Shown here in pieces: positions 1 through 5,962 of a stretch of 9,210 bases of DNA. The notes beneath the pieces are model-generated. The model was given only the letters and a program-made list of their open reading frames with translations. It was not told where the DNA came from and ran no database searches. Position 1 is the stretch's first letter; each line of letters opens with the position of its first letter. The stretch covers positions 1 through 9,210 of the forward strand of contig JACDAS010000220.1 in the NCBI GenBank assembly GCA_013695295.1, in the 5' to 3' direction. The DNA is from Actinomycetota bacterium (GTDB taxonomy: Bacteria; Actinomycetota; Thermoleophilia; Gaiellales; Gaiellaceae). The translations under genes and the position numbers were made by a program.

Positions 1-785
1 ATCGCCTCGGCGCGCGCAAGCAGCTCGCGCACGGCCTGGCGGCCCTCCTCGCCGTAGTCGCAGGTGAGCTCGTTGACGTACATGCCGACGAAACGGTCGG
101 CGAGCTCCTCGTCGAGGCCGCGGCCGAAGCGGAGCGCGTAGCGCAGCGCCTCGTCGCGGTTGGCTAGCCCCGCGCGGATCGACTCCTCGAGCACCGCCGA
201 GAGGGCCCGCAGGGTGTCCGGCCCGAGATCGCGGCGAGCAACGTTGACGCCGAGGGGCAGCGGCAGACCGGTTTCGAGCAGCCACCACTCGCCGAGGTCG
301 ACGACCTTTTGCAGACCGTGCGAGGCATAGGTCAGCTGCCCCTCGTGGATCAGCAGGCCCGCCTCGGCCCGGCCAGACACCACCTCGTCGAGGATCGCGT
401 CGAAAGGCACCTCGCGGTAGGCGAAGTCGCCGGCGTACAGCCTGAGCACGAGGAACGCCGTGGTCATCCGGCCCGGAATCGCCAGCTCGACCCGGGACAG
501 GTCGGCGCGGGTCAGGGGCGCGCGCGAGACCACGATCGGCCCGTACCCCGCACCCATGCTGGCGCCGTGGGGCAGGAGCACGTAGCGCTCCTGCACGAAT
601 GGATACGCGTGCAACGAGATCGCGCTCACCTCGAGCCGGGCCTCGAGCGCCCACTCGTTCAGGGTCTGGATGTCTCGCAGCACGTGCTCGAACTCGAAAC
701 CGCGGGTATCGACGGCTCCCGCCGTAAGCGCCCAGAACATGAACGCATCGTCGGGATCCGGGCTGTGGCCGAGGCGAATGCGCAA
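1..785 (-). CDS. mqnD: 1,4-dihydroxy-6-naphthoate synthase MqnD (3' end cut by window)
   Basis: Cytosolic enzyme of the futalosine route to menaquinone, converting cyclic dehypoxanthine futalosine to 1,4-dihydroxy-6-naphthoate. The minus strand reads open for 261 codons from a TTG at 785 and runs off the left edge. The protein has a periplasmic-binding-protein-like fold family signature: LGHSPDPDDAFMF at residues 5-17, a TLNEWALEARL segment (41-51), a Gly-rich GPIVVSR stretch (82-88), PGRMTTAF (104-111) and LLIHEGQLTY (144-153). By recall of the Thermus MqnD sequence, His147 aligns with its catalytic His145. The family is about 270-280 residues, so perhaps only 10-25 residues are missing. An in-frame TAG at 798-800 limits the start; TTG at 785 is the only usual start codon before the conserved SPDPDD motif. 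A TAGCGT hexamer 9 bases upstream supports it. The gene diverges from the small ORF at 852. MqnA is the main alternative, but the SPxPxDxF motif favours MqnD. Confidence 0.85.
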   Translation of the reverse strand, partial: MRIRLGHSPDPDDAFMFWALTAGAVDTRGFEFEHVLRDIQTLNEWALEARLEVSAISLHAYPFVQERYVLLPHGASMGAGYGPIVVSRAPLTRADLSRVELAIPGRMTTAFLVLRLYAGDFAYREVPFDAILDEVVSGRAEAGLLIHEGQLTYASHGLQKVVDLGEWWLLETGLPLPLGVNVARRDLGPDTLRALSAVLEESIRAGLANRDEALRYALRFGRGLDEELADRFVGMYVNELTCDYGEEGRQAVRELLARAEA

Positions 786-794
786 GGCGGCGAG

Positions 795-800
795 ACGCTA
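795..800 (-). promoter_or_regulatory. Candidate -10 box (TAGCGT) for mqnD
   Basis: TAGCGT on the minus strand matches TAnnnT and lies 9 bases before the TTG start, so the transcript would have almost no leader. No Shine-Dalgarno sequence and no clear -35 are visible. The assignment rests on the same arrangement at several other genes here. Confidence 0.4.
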
Positions 801-837
801 GCACCGCCCCCCGCAAGGACGCGGCACCACCGGTCGA

Positions 838-843
838 TACACT
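838..843 (+). promoter_or_regulatory. Candidate -10 box (TACACT) for the 86-residue ORF
   Basis: TACACT ends 8 bases before the ATG at 852, which would place transcription initiation on or next to the start codon. There is no purine-rich ribosome binding site before this ATG, consistent with leaderless expression. The identical hexamer occurs at the same kind of distance before lspA. Confidence 0.5.
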
Positions 844-851
844 TGCCGGCC

Positions 852-1112
852 ATGGGCCTCTCCGACGTCCTCCGCAATCCCTTCTCGTTCCTCTTCTCGC
901 GCTCCGGGAACGAGGAGCGACTGGCTGCCTATGTGATCCGCGAGCACGACCGCGGCCGCACGCTGGCCGACATCCTCGACGACCCGTACGTCCGCAACCG
1001 TTGCTCGGAGCAGGAGCGGGGCCGGCTGCTCGACCACCCGGACGTGATCCGGGCGATCGGCGACGACATGGTCGAGGCGGCCCGCAGGGATCTCGCAAGC
1101 GCGCGCGGCTAG
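852..1112 (+). CDS. Small conserved-type protein of unknown function (86 aa)
   Basis: I do not recognise a named family. The protein starts with a short hydrophobic-aromatic stretch (DVLRNPFSFLFSR, residues 5-17), then becomes hydrophilic and mostly helical. It contains EERLAAYVIREHDRG (21-35), an acidic LADILDDPYVRNR segment (38-50), and a C-terminal DHPDVIRAIGDDMVEAARRDL helix region. It has no signal peptide or membrane helix and no cysteine motif (a single Cys). The reading frame stays open upstream, but that extension is antisense to mqnD. The ATG at 852, preceded by a TACACT -10 box 8 bases away, is the better start. It is divergent from mqnD and its stop lies 6 bases from the stop of the convergent dehydrogenase-like gene. 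Third-position GC is high, consistent with a real gene. The acidic/basic helical make-up suggests a soluble protein-interaction or regulatory role, but this is a guess. Confidence 0.7.
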   Translation: MGLSDVLRNPFSFLFSRSGNEERLAAYVIREHDRGRTLADILDDPYVRNRCSEQERGRLLDHPDVIRAIGDDMVEAARRDLASARG

Positions 1113-1118
1113 TAGCTG

Positions 1119-2072
1119 CTAGAGCTCCCGGCCGACCCCACGCTCGCGGGCGTGCTCGAGCGCGACCGCGCCGACCGCGACGTCCCAGGCGGCCAGGCCG
1201 TTCGACTTGAAGCAGACGATGTCCTCGTCCGACTGGCGCGCCGGAAGCTGGCCCGAGACGACCTCCTGGAGCTCGTGCACCTCCAGCCAGTCCAGCACGC
1301 CGTGCTCGACCGGCTCCACGAGGTCGCCCGACTCGAGCTTCGACTGCTCGAGCGAGTCGCAGCAGACGAGCTGCGCCCGTTCGAGCACGACGTCGTCGAG
1401 CTCGCGCGCGTGACGCCGGTTGGCGCCGACCGCGCACACGAGCGCGCCGAGGCGGAGCCATTCGCCGCGCAGCACCGGGTCCCTGGAAGTCGTCGCGGTG
1501 ACGACGACCTCCTGTGCGCCGGGCTCGCGGTGGCTGTCGGCCGGCTCGACCCCGAGGCGCTGACAGAAGTCCGCGAGCCGGTCGCGGGACCGGCAGTACG
1601 CGACGACCTGCTCCACGGTGGGCACCGCGTGCCGGATCGCCTCCACCTGGCCTTCGGCCTGCCACCCGCAGCCGATCACGCCGAGCGTCCGTGCCCCGCC
1701 GCGTGCGAGGTGCTTCGCGGCGACGCCACTGGCCGCGCCCGTCCGGAGCTGCCCCAGGCGGTCCGCCTCGATCACCGCGGCTAGCTCGGCTCGCTCGAGG
1801 TCGAACAGGCAGAGGACGAACGGCGTCCCCCCGGGTAGCGACGCATACGACTTGACCCCCGCGAGCCCGAGCCCGGCGTCGACCGCGGACATGACGGCGA
1901 ATGCGCCGCCGGGAACCGGGGAGCGCGTCCGGGGACGGTTCTCGATCTGGCCATCCGCAAGGCGGCGGAAACACCCCTCGACCGCCTCGAGGGCGTCCGC
2001 GACGCTGACTAGGCTGGCGACGTCGGACTCTGAGAGGAAGAGCGCCAGGAAGCACCAGTCTATGCGCACCAT
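1119..2072 (-). CDS. Ornithine cyclodeaminase / mu-crystallin family NAD(P)-binding protein
   Basis: Cytosolic Rossmann-fold protein of the OCD/mu-crystallin family, whose members include ornithine cyclodeaminase, NAD-dependent alanine dehydrogenase and imine/ketimine reductases. From the ATG at 2072 it is 317 residues, the usual family length. Visible signatures are VKSY (73-76, containing the family's substrate-binding Lys), LRTGAASGVAAKHLAR (109-124), the nucleotide-binding GCGWQAEGQ (134-142), ATTSRDPVL (193-201), an RELDD segment (223-227) and the C-terminal SDEDIVCFKSNGLAAWD (281-297). True ornithine cyclodeaminases have a different, longer segment around the catalytic Asp, so a generic dehydrogenase-like function is safer. 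The start is ambiguous. ATG 2072 has a GAGG about 6 bases upstream, but family proteins normally begin 2-5 residues before the LSESDV strand. That favours CTG at 2048, which has a TAGACT -10 box 8 bases upstream and would remove the overlap with the divergent gene at 2062. The gene stands alone, so its substrate cannot be inferred from neighbours. Confidence 0.85.
   Translation of the reverse strand: MVRIDWCFLALFLSESDVASLVSVADALEAVEGCFRRLADGQIENRPRTRSPVPGGAFAVMSAVDAGLGLAGVKSYASLPGGTPFVLCLFDLERAELAAVIEADRLGQLRTGAASGVAAKHLARGGARTLGVIGCGWQAEGQVEAIRHAVPTVEQVVAYCRSRDRLADFCQRLGVEPADSHREPGAQEVVVTATTSRDPVLRGEWLRLGALVCAVGANRRHARELDDVVLERAQLVCCDSLEQSKLESGDLVEPVEHGVLDWLEVHELQEVVSGQLPARQSDEDIVCFKSNGLAAWDVAVGAVALEHARERGVGREL
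2057..2062 (-). promoter_or_regulatory. Candidate -10 box (TAGACT) upstream of a CTG start at 2048
   Basis: TAGACT on the minus strand lies 8 bases before an in-frame CTG at 2048 of the OCD-family gene. If used, the ATG at 2072 would not be on the transcript and initiation would be leaderless at CTG, which is unusual. A competing reading is the ATG at 2072 with its own weak ribosome binding site. Confidence 0.3.
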
Positions 2073-2145
2073 GTTCGCCCTCTACTGGATCTTCATCGTC
2101 GGGGTGATCGCCCTGTACTTCACGATCGGCCTCACACACTCGTGA
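2062..2145 (+). CDS. 27-residue single-pass membrane microprotein
   Basis: A short ORF from ATG 2062 (AGGAAG at 2047-2052, 9 bases upstream) encodes 27 residues. After a short basic/polar N-terminus (MRTM), residues 5-24 form one continuous hydrophobic, aromatic-rich helix, followed by a polar THS tail. An internal ATG at 2071 would give 24 residues. Its TGA overlaps the GTG start of the DUF6766 gene in a GTGA arrangement (4-base overlap), which implies translational coupling and a shared mRNA. Strong hydrophobicity, the ribosome binding site and the overlap argue that it is real, although it is far below usual annotation size limits. A role as a small partner or leader peptide of the downstream membrane protein is inference. 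The reading frame remains open upstream, but that part is antisense to the OCD-family gene. Confidence 0.6.
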   Translation: MRTMFALYWIFIVGVIALYFTIGLTHS

Positions 2146-2816
2146 GGCGCTTCCTGCGAGACAACGGCCTGTCAGTCGTCTTCGGTCTGCTCACGCTCGC
2201 GGCGATCCTCGGCCAGTCCTTCGCGGGCAGCCGCGATTTCAACGAGCAGGCGCGCGCGCACCACGCCGAGTCGGTGTCGTGGCTCAACTATGTGTTCTCC
2301 CCCGACTTCGGGGTCGCGCTGCTCGAGAACTGGCAATCCGAGTTCCTTCAGTTCTCGTTCTTCATCCTCGCCACCGTCTGGCTCGTGCAGCGTGGATCGA
2401 ACGAGTCGACGACTCCTGAGGACGCCGGCCTCGAGTCGGATCAGAGGCAACAGGTCAAGGGCTACGCACCCGAGGGCGCCCCGCTCTGGGCCAAGGTCGG
2501 TGGGCTGCGAACGGCGATCTACTCCAACTCGCTGATGATCGCCATGTCCGCGGTCTTCTTCGCAACCTGGCTGGGGCAGTCGATCACCGGCTGGCGGGAG
2601 TACAACGGCGACCAGCGAGAGCACGCAGAGCAGGCGGTCTCGTGGCTGACGTACCTCGGCCGCGCCGACTTCTGGGAGCGCTCGCTCCAGAACTGGCAGT
2701 CGGAGTTCCTCGCCGTGGGCACGATGACGATCTTCACCGTCTACCTGCGCCAGCGCGGCTCGCCCGAGTCGAAACCGGTTGGCGCCCCCCACGACGAGAC
2801 CGCGACCTCGGGCTAG
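2142..2816 (+). CDS. DUF6766-type four-helix membrane protein
   Basis: Integral membrane protein of 224 residues resembling the DUF6766 family, whose function is not known to me. Four hydrophobic segments lie at about residues 9-29, 68-83, 126-148 and 189-203. The protein is an internal duplication. Each half has a helix ending in LGQS-x2-G (23-29; 144-150), an EQ/H-containing loop with SWL-x-Y (46-50; 167-171), a DF motif, then NWQSEFL (63-69; 184-190), a second helix and QRGSxES (83-89; 204-210). The offset between halves is a constant 121 residues. The linker between the halves (about 90-120) is polar and acidic. GTG at 2142 is chosen because it overlaps the stop of the 27-residue ORF by 4 bases and the family begins with an MRRFLRDNGLS-like segment. 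The two-component genes follow 53 bases downstream, separated by their own promoter region. Confidence 0.8.
   Translation: MRRFLRDNGLSVVFGLLTLAAILGQSFAGSRDFNEQARAHHAESVSWLNYVFSPDFGVALLENWQSEFLQFSFFILATVWLVQRGSNESTTPEDAGLESDQRQQVKGYAPEGAPLWAKVGGLRTAIYSNSLMIAMSAVFFATWLGQSITGWREYNGDQREHAEQAVSWLTYLGRADFWERSLQNWQSEFLAVGTMTIFTVYLRQRGSPESKPVGAPHDETATSG
2199..2771 (+). repeat. Intragenic tandem duplication within the DUF6766 gene
   Basis: Bases 2199-2408 and 2562-2771 encode homologous protein halves (residues 20-89 and 141-210) with identical LGQS, NWQSEFL and QRGS blocks. At DNA level the NWQSEFL-coding stretches differ at only a few positions, but overall similarity is at protein level, so the duplication is old and part of the family architecture. 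Confidence 0.75.
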
Positions 2817-2829
2817 CGCCCGGGCGGGG

Positions 2830-2863
2830 CTCTCACGCAGCTCTCATCCTCCGCACGGACAAT
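2830..2863 (+). promoter_or_regulatory. Two-component operon promoter with a Pho-box-like direct repeat
   Basis: CTCTCAC (2830-2836) and CTCTCAT (2841-2847) are 7-base direct repeats separated by 4 bases, giving the 11-base period bound by tandem OmpR/PhoB-family regulator dimers. Ten bases after the repeat is GACAAT (2858-2863), a fair -10 match, and 6 bases later the GTG start of the response regulator. The repeat thus occupies the -35 position, as in PhoB-activated promoters. Autoregulation by the adjacent regulator is the simplest inference. Confidence 0.55.
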
Positions 2864-2869
2864 CTCCCC

Positions 2870-3550
2870 GTGCGGGTCCTAATCGTCGAGGACGAACTGA
2901 AGATGGCGAGCCTGCTGCGCCGGGGCCTGCTCGAGGAAGGGTACGCGGCCGACGTGGCGCGCATGGGCGAGGACGCGCTCTGGATGGCCGGCGCGGTCGA
3001 CTACGACGCGATCGTGCTCGACCTGATGCTCCCGGGCATCGACGGCGTCGAGGTCTGCCGGCGGCTCCGGGCGAGTGGGGTCTGGTCGCCAGTGCTGATG
3101 CTGACCGCGCGAGATGCCTACGAGGACCGCGTCGCCGGCCTCGACGCCGGCGCCGACGACTACCTGCCGAAGCCGTTCTCGTTCGCCGAGCTGCTGGCCC
3201 GCCTGCGCGCGCTCGTGCGCCGCGGAGCCGCCGAGCGGCCCGCCGTGCTCCAGGTCGGCGATCTTCGACTGGATCCGGCGACGCGGCAGGTCTGGCGGGG
3301 AGACCACGAGCTCAGCCTGTCTGCGAAGGAGTTCGCCCTGCTCGAGACATTCATGCTCCGCCCGGGCGAGGTGCTCTCGCGCTACCGGTTGCTCGAGCAC
3401 GCCTGGGACTTCGGCTACGAGAACCGCTCGAACGTCGTCGACGTCTACGTCCGCTACCTGCGCGCGAAGATCGACCGGCCGTTCGGCCGGGACTCGCTGG
3501 AGACGGTGCGGGGCGTCGGCTACCGCCTGCGGCGGGACGGAGGAGCTTGA
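2870..3550 (+). CDS. OmpR/PhoB-family DNA-binding response regulator
   Basis: Cytosolic transcription regulator of 226 residues, full length for the family. The receiver domain (1-115) shows the acidic pair E7/D8, phospho-acceptor D51 in VLDLMLPG, T79 in MLTAR, and K101 in the YLPKPF motif. The winged-helix trans_reg_C domain (about 128-222) shows LRLDPATRQVWRG, LSAKEFALLE, the recognition-helix region NRSNVVDVYVRYLRAKID, and the terminal ETVRGVGYRLR wing. GTG 2870 is chosen because the conserved VLIVEDE strand begins right after it; longer in-frame extensions overlap the DUF6766 gene. The stop overlaps the kinase start by 4 bases (TTGA), so the pair is co-translated. The upstream CTCTCAY repeats suggest autoregulation. 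The sequence is close to the CusR/MprA/TcrX sort of regulators, but sequence alone does not identify the signal. Confidence 0.95.
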   Translation: MRVLIVEDELKMASLLRRGLLEEGYAADVARMGEDALWMAGAVDYDAIVLDLMLPGIDGVEVCRRLRASGVWSPVLMLTARDAYEDRVAGLDAGADDYLPKPFSFAELLARLRALVRRGAAERPAVLQVGDLRLDPATRQVWRGDHELSLSAKEFALLETFMLRPGEVLSRYRLLEHAWDFGYENRSNVVDVYVRYLRAKIDRPFGRDSLETVRGVGYRLRRDGGA

Positions 3551-4911
3551 GCAGGCTCACCGTCCGGATCCGCCTCACGCTCGCCTTCGCCCTCGCCATG
3601 GCCGTCGTGCTCTCCGCGGTCGGCGCGTTCCTGTACCTGCGCCTGGGGGCCTCGCTCGCCGAGCAGCTCGACGAGGGGCTTCTGACCCGGTCGCAAACCC
3701 TGTCGGCCCTCGTCCGCGACCGCGGGGGGCGCTTTCCGGATGCCGAGCTCCCGTCCGGGGACGACGAGGGGTTCGCCCAGGCTCTGAGGCCGGACGGAAC
3801 GGTCCTGGCGTCGTCGCGGTCGGTGCGGGGACAACCGCTCGTCTCTCCTCGCGAGCTCGCCCGCGCCCGCGCGGAACCGTTCTTTCTCCGACGAGACTCC
3901 GCGCCGGCTCTCCCAGGCCAGCCGGTCCGGCTTCACGTGGCGACCGTCCGCCGCGCGGGCGAGGCTCTCGTCCTCGTGGTCGGCGCTTCGCTCGAGGACC
4001 GCCAGGAAGCCTTGAACGGCCTGCTCGCACAGCTCCTGATCGTCGGGCCGCTGGCGCTGCTCGTCTCCTCGGGGGCCGGCTACCTCCTCGCGGCGGCGGC
4101 TCTACGGCCGGTCGAGGCGATGCGCCGGCGCGCCTCGGGGATCTCGAGCGACCGGCCCGGAGGCCGGCTCCCGCTCCCCCGGACCCGCGACGAGATCCAT
4201 CGCCTCGGCGCGACCCTGAACGCCATGCTCGGCCGGCTCGAGGCCGGGCTGGAGCGAGAGCGGCGCTTCGTGGCCGACGCGAGCCACGAGCTCCGAACGC
4301 CGCTCGCGCTGCTCCGAACCGAGCTCGAGCTGGCGCAGCGTCAGCCTCGCTCCCGGGAAGAGCTCGGGCAGGCGCTGGACTCGGTCGCCGAGGAGGTGGA
4401 GCGCCTCGCCCGCCTGGCCGAGGACCTGCTCGTGCTGGCGCGCGCGGACGAGGGAGGCCAACCGCTCCGCCGCGACCGGGTGTCGACCAGGGATCTGCTC
4501 GAGTCTGTCGCCGCACGGTTCACGACCCGCGCCGAGGCCGCTGGCCGTCCGATCGAGCTCGCCGCCGGCGATCACGAGCTCCTGGGCGACCGGGCCCGGC
4601 TCGAGCAGGCGCTCGGCAACCTCGTCGACAACGCGCTCCGCCACGGCGCCGGCAGCGTCAGGCTCGAGGCCGAGCGCCGCGCCGAGCTCGTCGAGCTGCG
4701 GGTACTCGACACGGGAGAGGGATTCTCGCCGGAGTTCCTTCCCCGGGCCTTCGACCGCTTCACGAGGGCCGACGAGGCTCGCGGGCGCAGCGGAGCGGGC
4801 CTCGGGCTCGCGATCGCCGCCGCGATCGCCCGGCGCCACGGCGGCCGCGCGCACGCCGAGAACGGCCCCACCGGCGGCGCTGTCGTGACGCTCGCGCTGC
4901 CGCCGGAATGA
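3547..4911 (+). CDS. HAMP-HisKA sensor histidine kinase
   Basis: Membrane sensor kinase of 454 residues, cognate to the regulator directly upstream. Layout: short basic N-terminus, TM1 about 11-31, extracytoplasmic region about 32-157, TM2 about 159-186, HAMP about 187-237 (containing LRPVEAM), HisKA with FVADASHELRTPL and phospho-acceptor His247, and HATPase_c with the N box around N362 (LVDNALRHG), G1 DTGEGF from 388, an F-box-like FDRFTRAD, and G2 GAGLGLAI (416-423). All ATP-binding boxes are intact. TTG 3547 is chosen because it overlaps the regulator stop by 4 bases, has GGAGG just upstream (3539-3543, short spacing) and leaves a normal N-terminus; the next ATG lies inside TM1. The extracytoplasmic domain has no Met or Cys and only one His (130), unlike copper-sensing CusS-type kinases. 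The gene converges on the Asp-box propeller gene, 46 bases away. Confidence 0.93.
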   Translation: MSRLTVRIRLTLAFALAMAVVLSAVGAFLYLRLGASLAEQLDEGLLTRSQTLSALVRDRGGRFPDAELPSGDDEGFAQALRPDGTVLASSRSVRGQPLVSPRELARARAEPFFLRRDSAPALPGQPVRLHVATVRRAGEALVLVVGASLEDRQEALNGLLAQLLIVGPLALLVSSGAGYLLAAAALRPVEAMRRRASGISSDRPGGRLPLPRTRDEIHRLGATLNAMLGRLEAGLERERRFVADASHELRTPLALLRTELELAQRQPRSREELGQALDSVAEEVERLARLAEDLLVLARADEGGQPLRRDRVSTRDLLESVAARFTTRAEAAGRPIELAAGDHELLGDRARLEQALGNLVDNALRHGAGSVRLEAERRAELVELRVLDTGEGFSPEFLPRAFDRFTRADEARGRSGAGLGLAIAAAIARRHGGRAHAENGPTGGAVVTLALPPE

Positions 4912-4957
4912 GCAGCCGGCACTAACGAGGTCGAGCGCAAAGCCGCCGCGCCCGTTC

Positions 4958-5887
4958 TCAAGGTCTGGAGCGAAGCTCCCAGGTTTGCCCGCCGTCGGTC
5001 GAGTGTTCGATCGTTCCGTCGTGCAGAGCGACGTAGAGCTCGTCCGGGCCCGAGGCGAGAAAGGCTGCCGGCTGACCGCTCAGCTCGCCGCGCTGCTCGA
5101 ACCGGGCGCCGCCGTCGGGACTGCTGAAGACCTGACCAGCCCCGGTCAGCAGATAGAGCTGATCCGGCGCCGGCCAGGCAAGCAGGCCGGCGGGCCCATC
5201 GAGCCGGCTCCAACTCTCGCCGCCGTCAAGAGAGAGATGCAGGCCCTGTTCCAGTTGGCTGGCTGTGGCCGCGACCAGCCGGCGAGGGTCACGCGGGCTC
5301 GCCGCGAGGTCGAGGAGCGGGCCGGGCAACGTGAGCTCGTCCCAGCTCCTGCCTCGATCGGCGCTGGCGAGCAGCCGATTGTTCGAGGAGTCGTAGCCGT
5401 AGACCTGGTTCCCGAGCGAGCGCAGGACATGAAAGTCGGCCTGACCCGACAGGGAGATGCTCTTCCAGGTCTCGCCACTGTCATCGGACTCGATCAACCC
5501 GAGGAGCGACGGCAGGCCCTTCTCCTGTGCCTCGTTGAGGTCGGGATGCCCCGAGCCGAGGAAGCGGTCCGGCCCGACAACGGTGAAGCCCATCGTGTCC
5601 TGATGGCGCTCGGCGACGCGTTTCGCGTTCGACTCGCCCCGGTCGAGGCGGTACAGGCCGGTGTGGGTGGCGATGAAGAGCGCGCCGTCGCCGGGGTTGA
5701 TGCCGAGACCGTGGACGTGAATCGGGCCCGGGTCGTCGGCGGGGACGCCCTTGAAGGTCTCATCTCCGCCGGTGCGCCAGAGCAGAGCACCGACCGCGAC
5801 CAGGGCGATCACGACGAGCGGCGCCACGGCGAGTAGGACGCGCTTCAGCTGGGACATCTCCTGCAGGACCGTCGTCTGGCGTGTCAT
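4958..5887 (-). CDS. Asp-box beta-propeller protein, F510_1955 glycosylhydrolase-like
   Basis: Membrane-anchored extracellular propeller of 309 residues. One hydrophobic segment at about 17-37 serves as a signal anchor, followed by a soluble domain. Five Asp-box-like motifs sit on propeller blades: SDDSGETW (134), SADRGRSW (175), SLDGGESW (219), SSPDGGARF (255) and STDGGQTW (296). HVHGLG (57-62), HQDTMGF (95-101) and GSGHPDLNE (111-119) are typical of the group annotated as F510_1955 family glycosylhydrolase; sialidase activity is not implied, since the sialidase Arg triad and FRIP motif are not visible. It is the last gene of a probable three-gene minus-strand operon, 75 bases after the DUF305 gene. 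The start could also be ATG at 5857 (residue 11), but the AGGAG there touches the ATG. ATG 5887 is kept, with a weak ribosome binding site. Clustered His/Asp near residues 57-60 and 95-116 could bind metal (inference). Confidence 0.8.
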   Translation of the reverse strand: MTRQTTVLQEMSQLKRVLLAVAPLVVIALVAVGALLWRTGGDETFKGVPADDPGPIHVHGLGINPGDGALFIATHTGLYRLDRGESNAKRVAERHQDTMGFTVVGPDRFLGSGHPDLNEAQEKGLPSLLGLIESDDSGETWKSISLSGQADFHVLRSLGNQVYGYDSSNNRLLASADRGRSWDELTLPGPLLDLAASPRDPRRLVAATASQLEQGLHLSLDGGESWSRLDGPAGLLAWPAPDQLYLLTGAGQVFSSPDGGARFEQRGELSGQPAAFLASGPDELYVALHDGTIEHSTDGGQTWELRSRP

Positions 5888-5962
5888 TCCGTTGCTCGTC
5901 TGCCGTCGCCAAGGCGGCGGTGCCCCGGCCGAGCTGGGGACACCGCCACCCGCGGCGTCGGC

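Noticed and set aside
2779..3546. Long upstream extension of the histidine kinase reading frame
   Set aside because: The frame is open because of high GC, but it is Arg/Pro-rich out-of-frame translation over the response regulator gene. The kinase homology starts only after TTG 3547.
3575..4516. Long antisense frame opposite the kinase gene
   Set aside because: Low-complexity Arg/Pro/Gly composition, no motif, typical antisense shadow in GC-rich coding DNA.
3114..4925. 603-codon plus-strand frame overlapping regulator and kinase genes
   Set aside because: Arg/Pro/Ala-rich shadow of the two real genes with no domain; third-position GC supports the other frame.
4912..4957. Gap between the convergent kinase and propeller genes examined for a bidirectional terminator
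   Set aside because: No stem of useful length and no T-run found.
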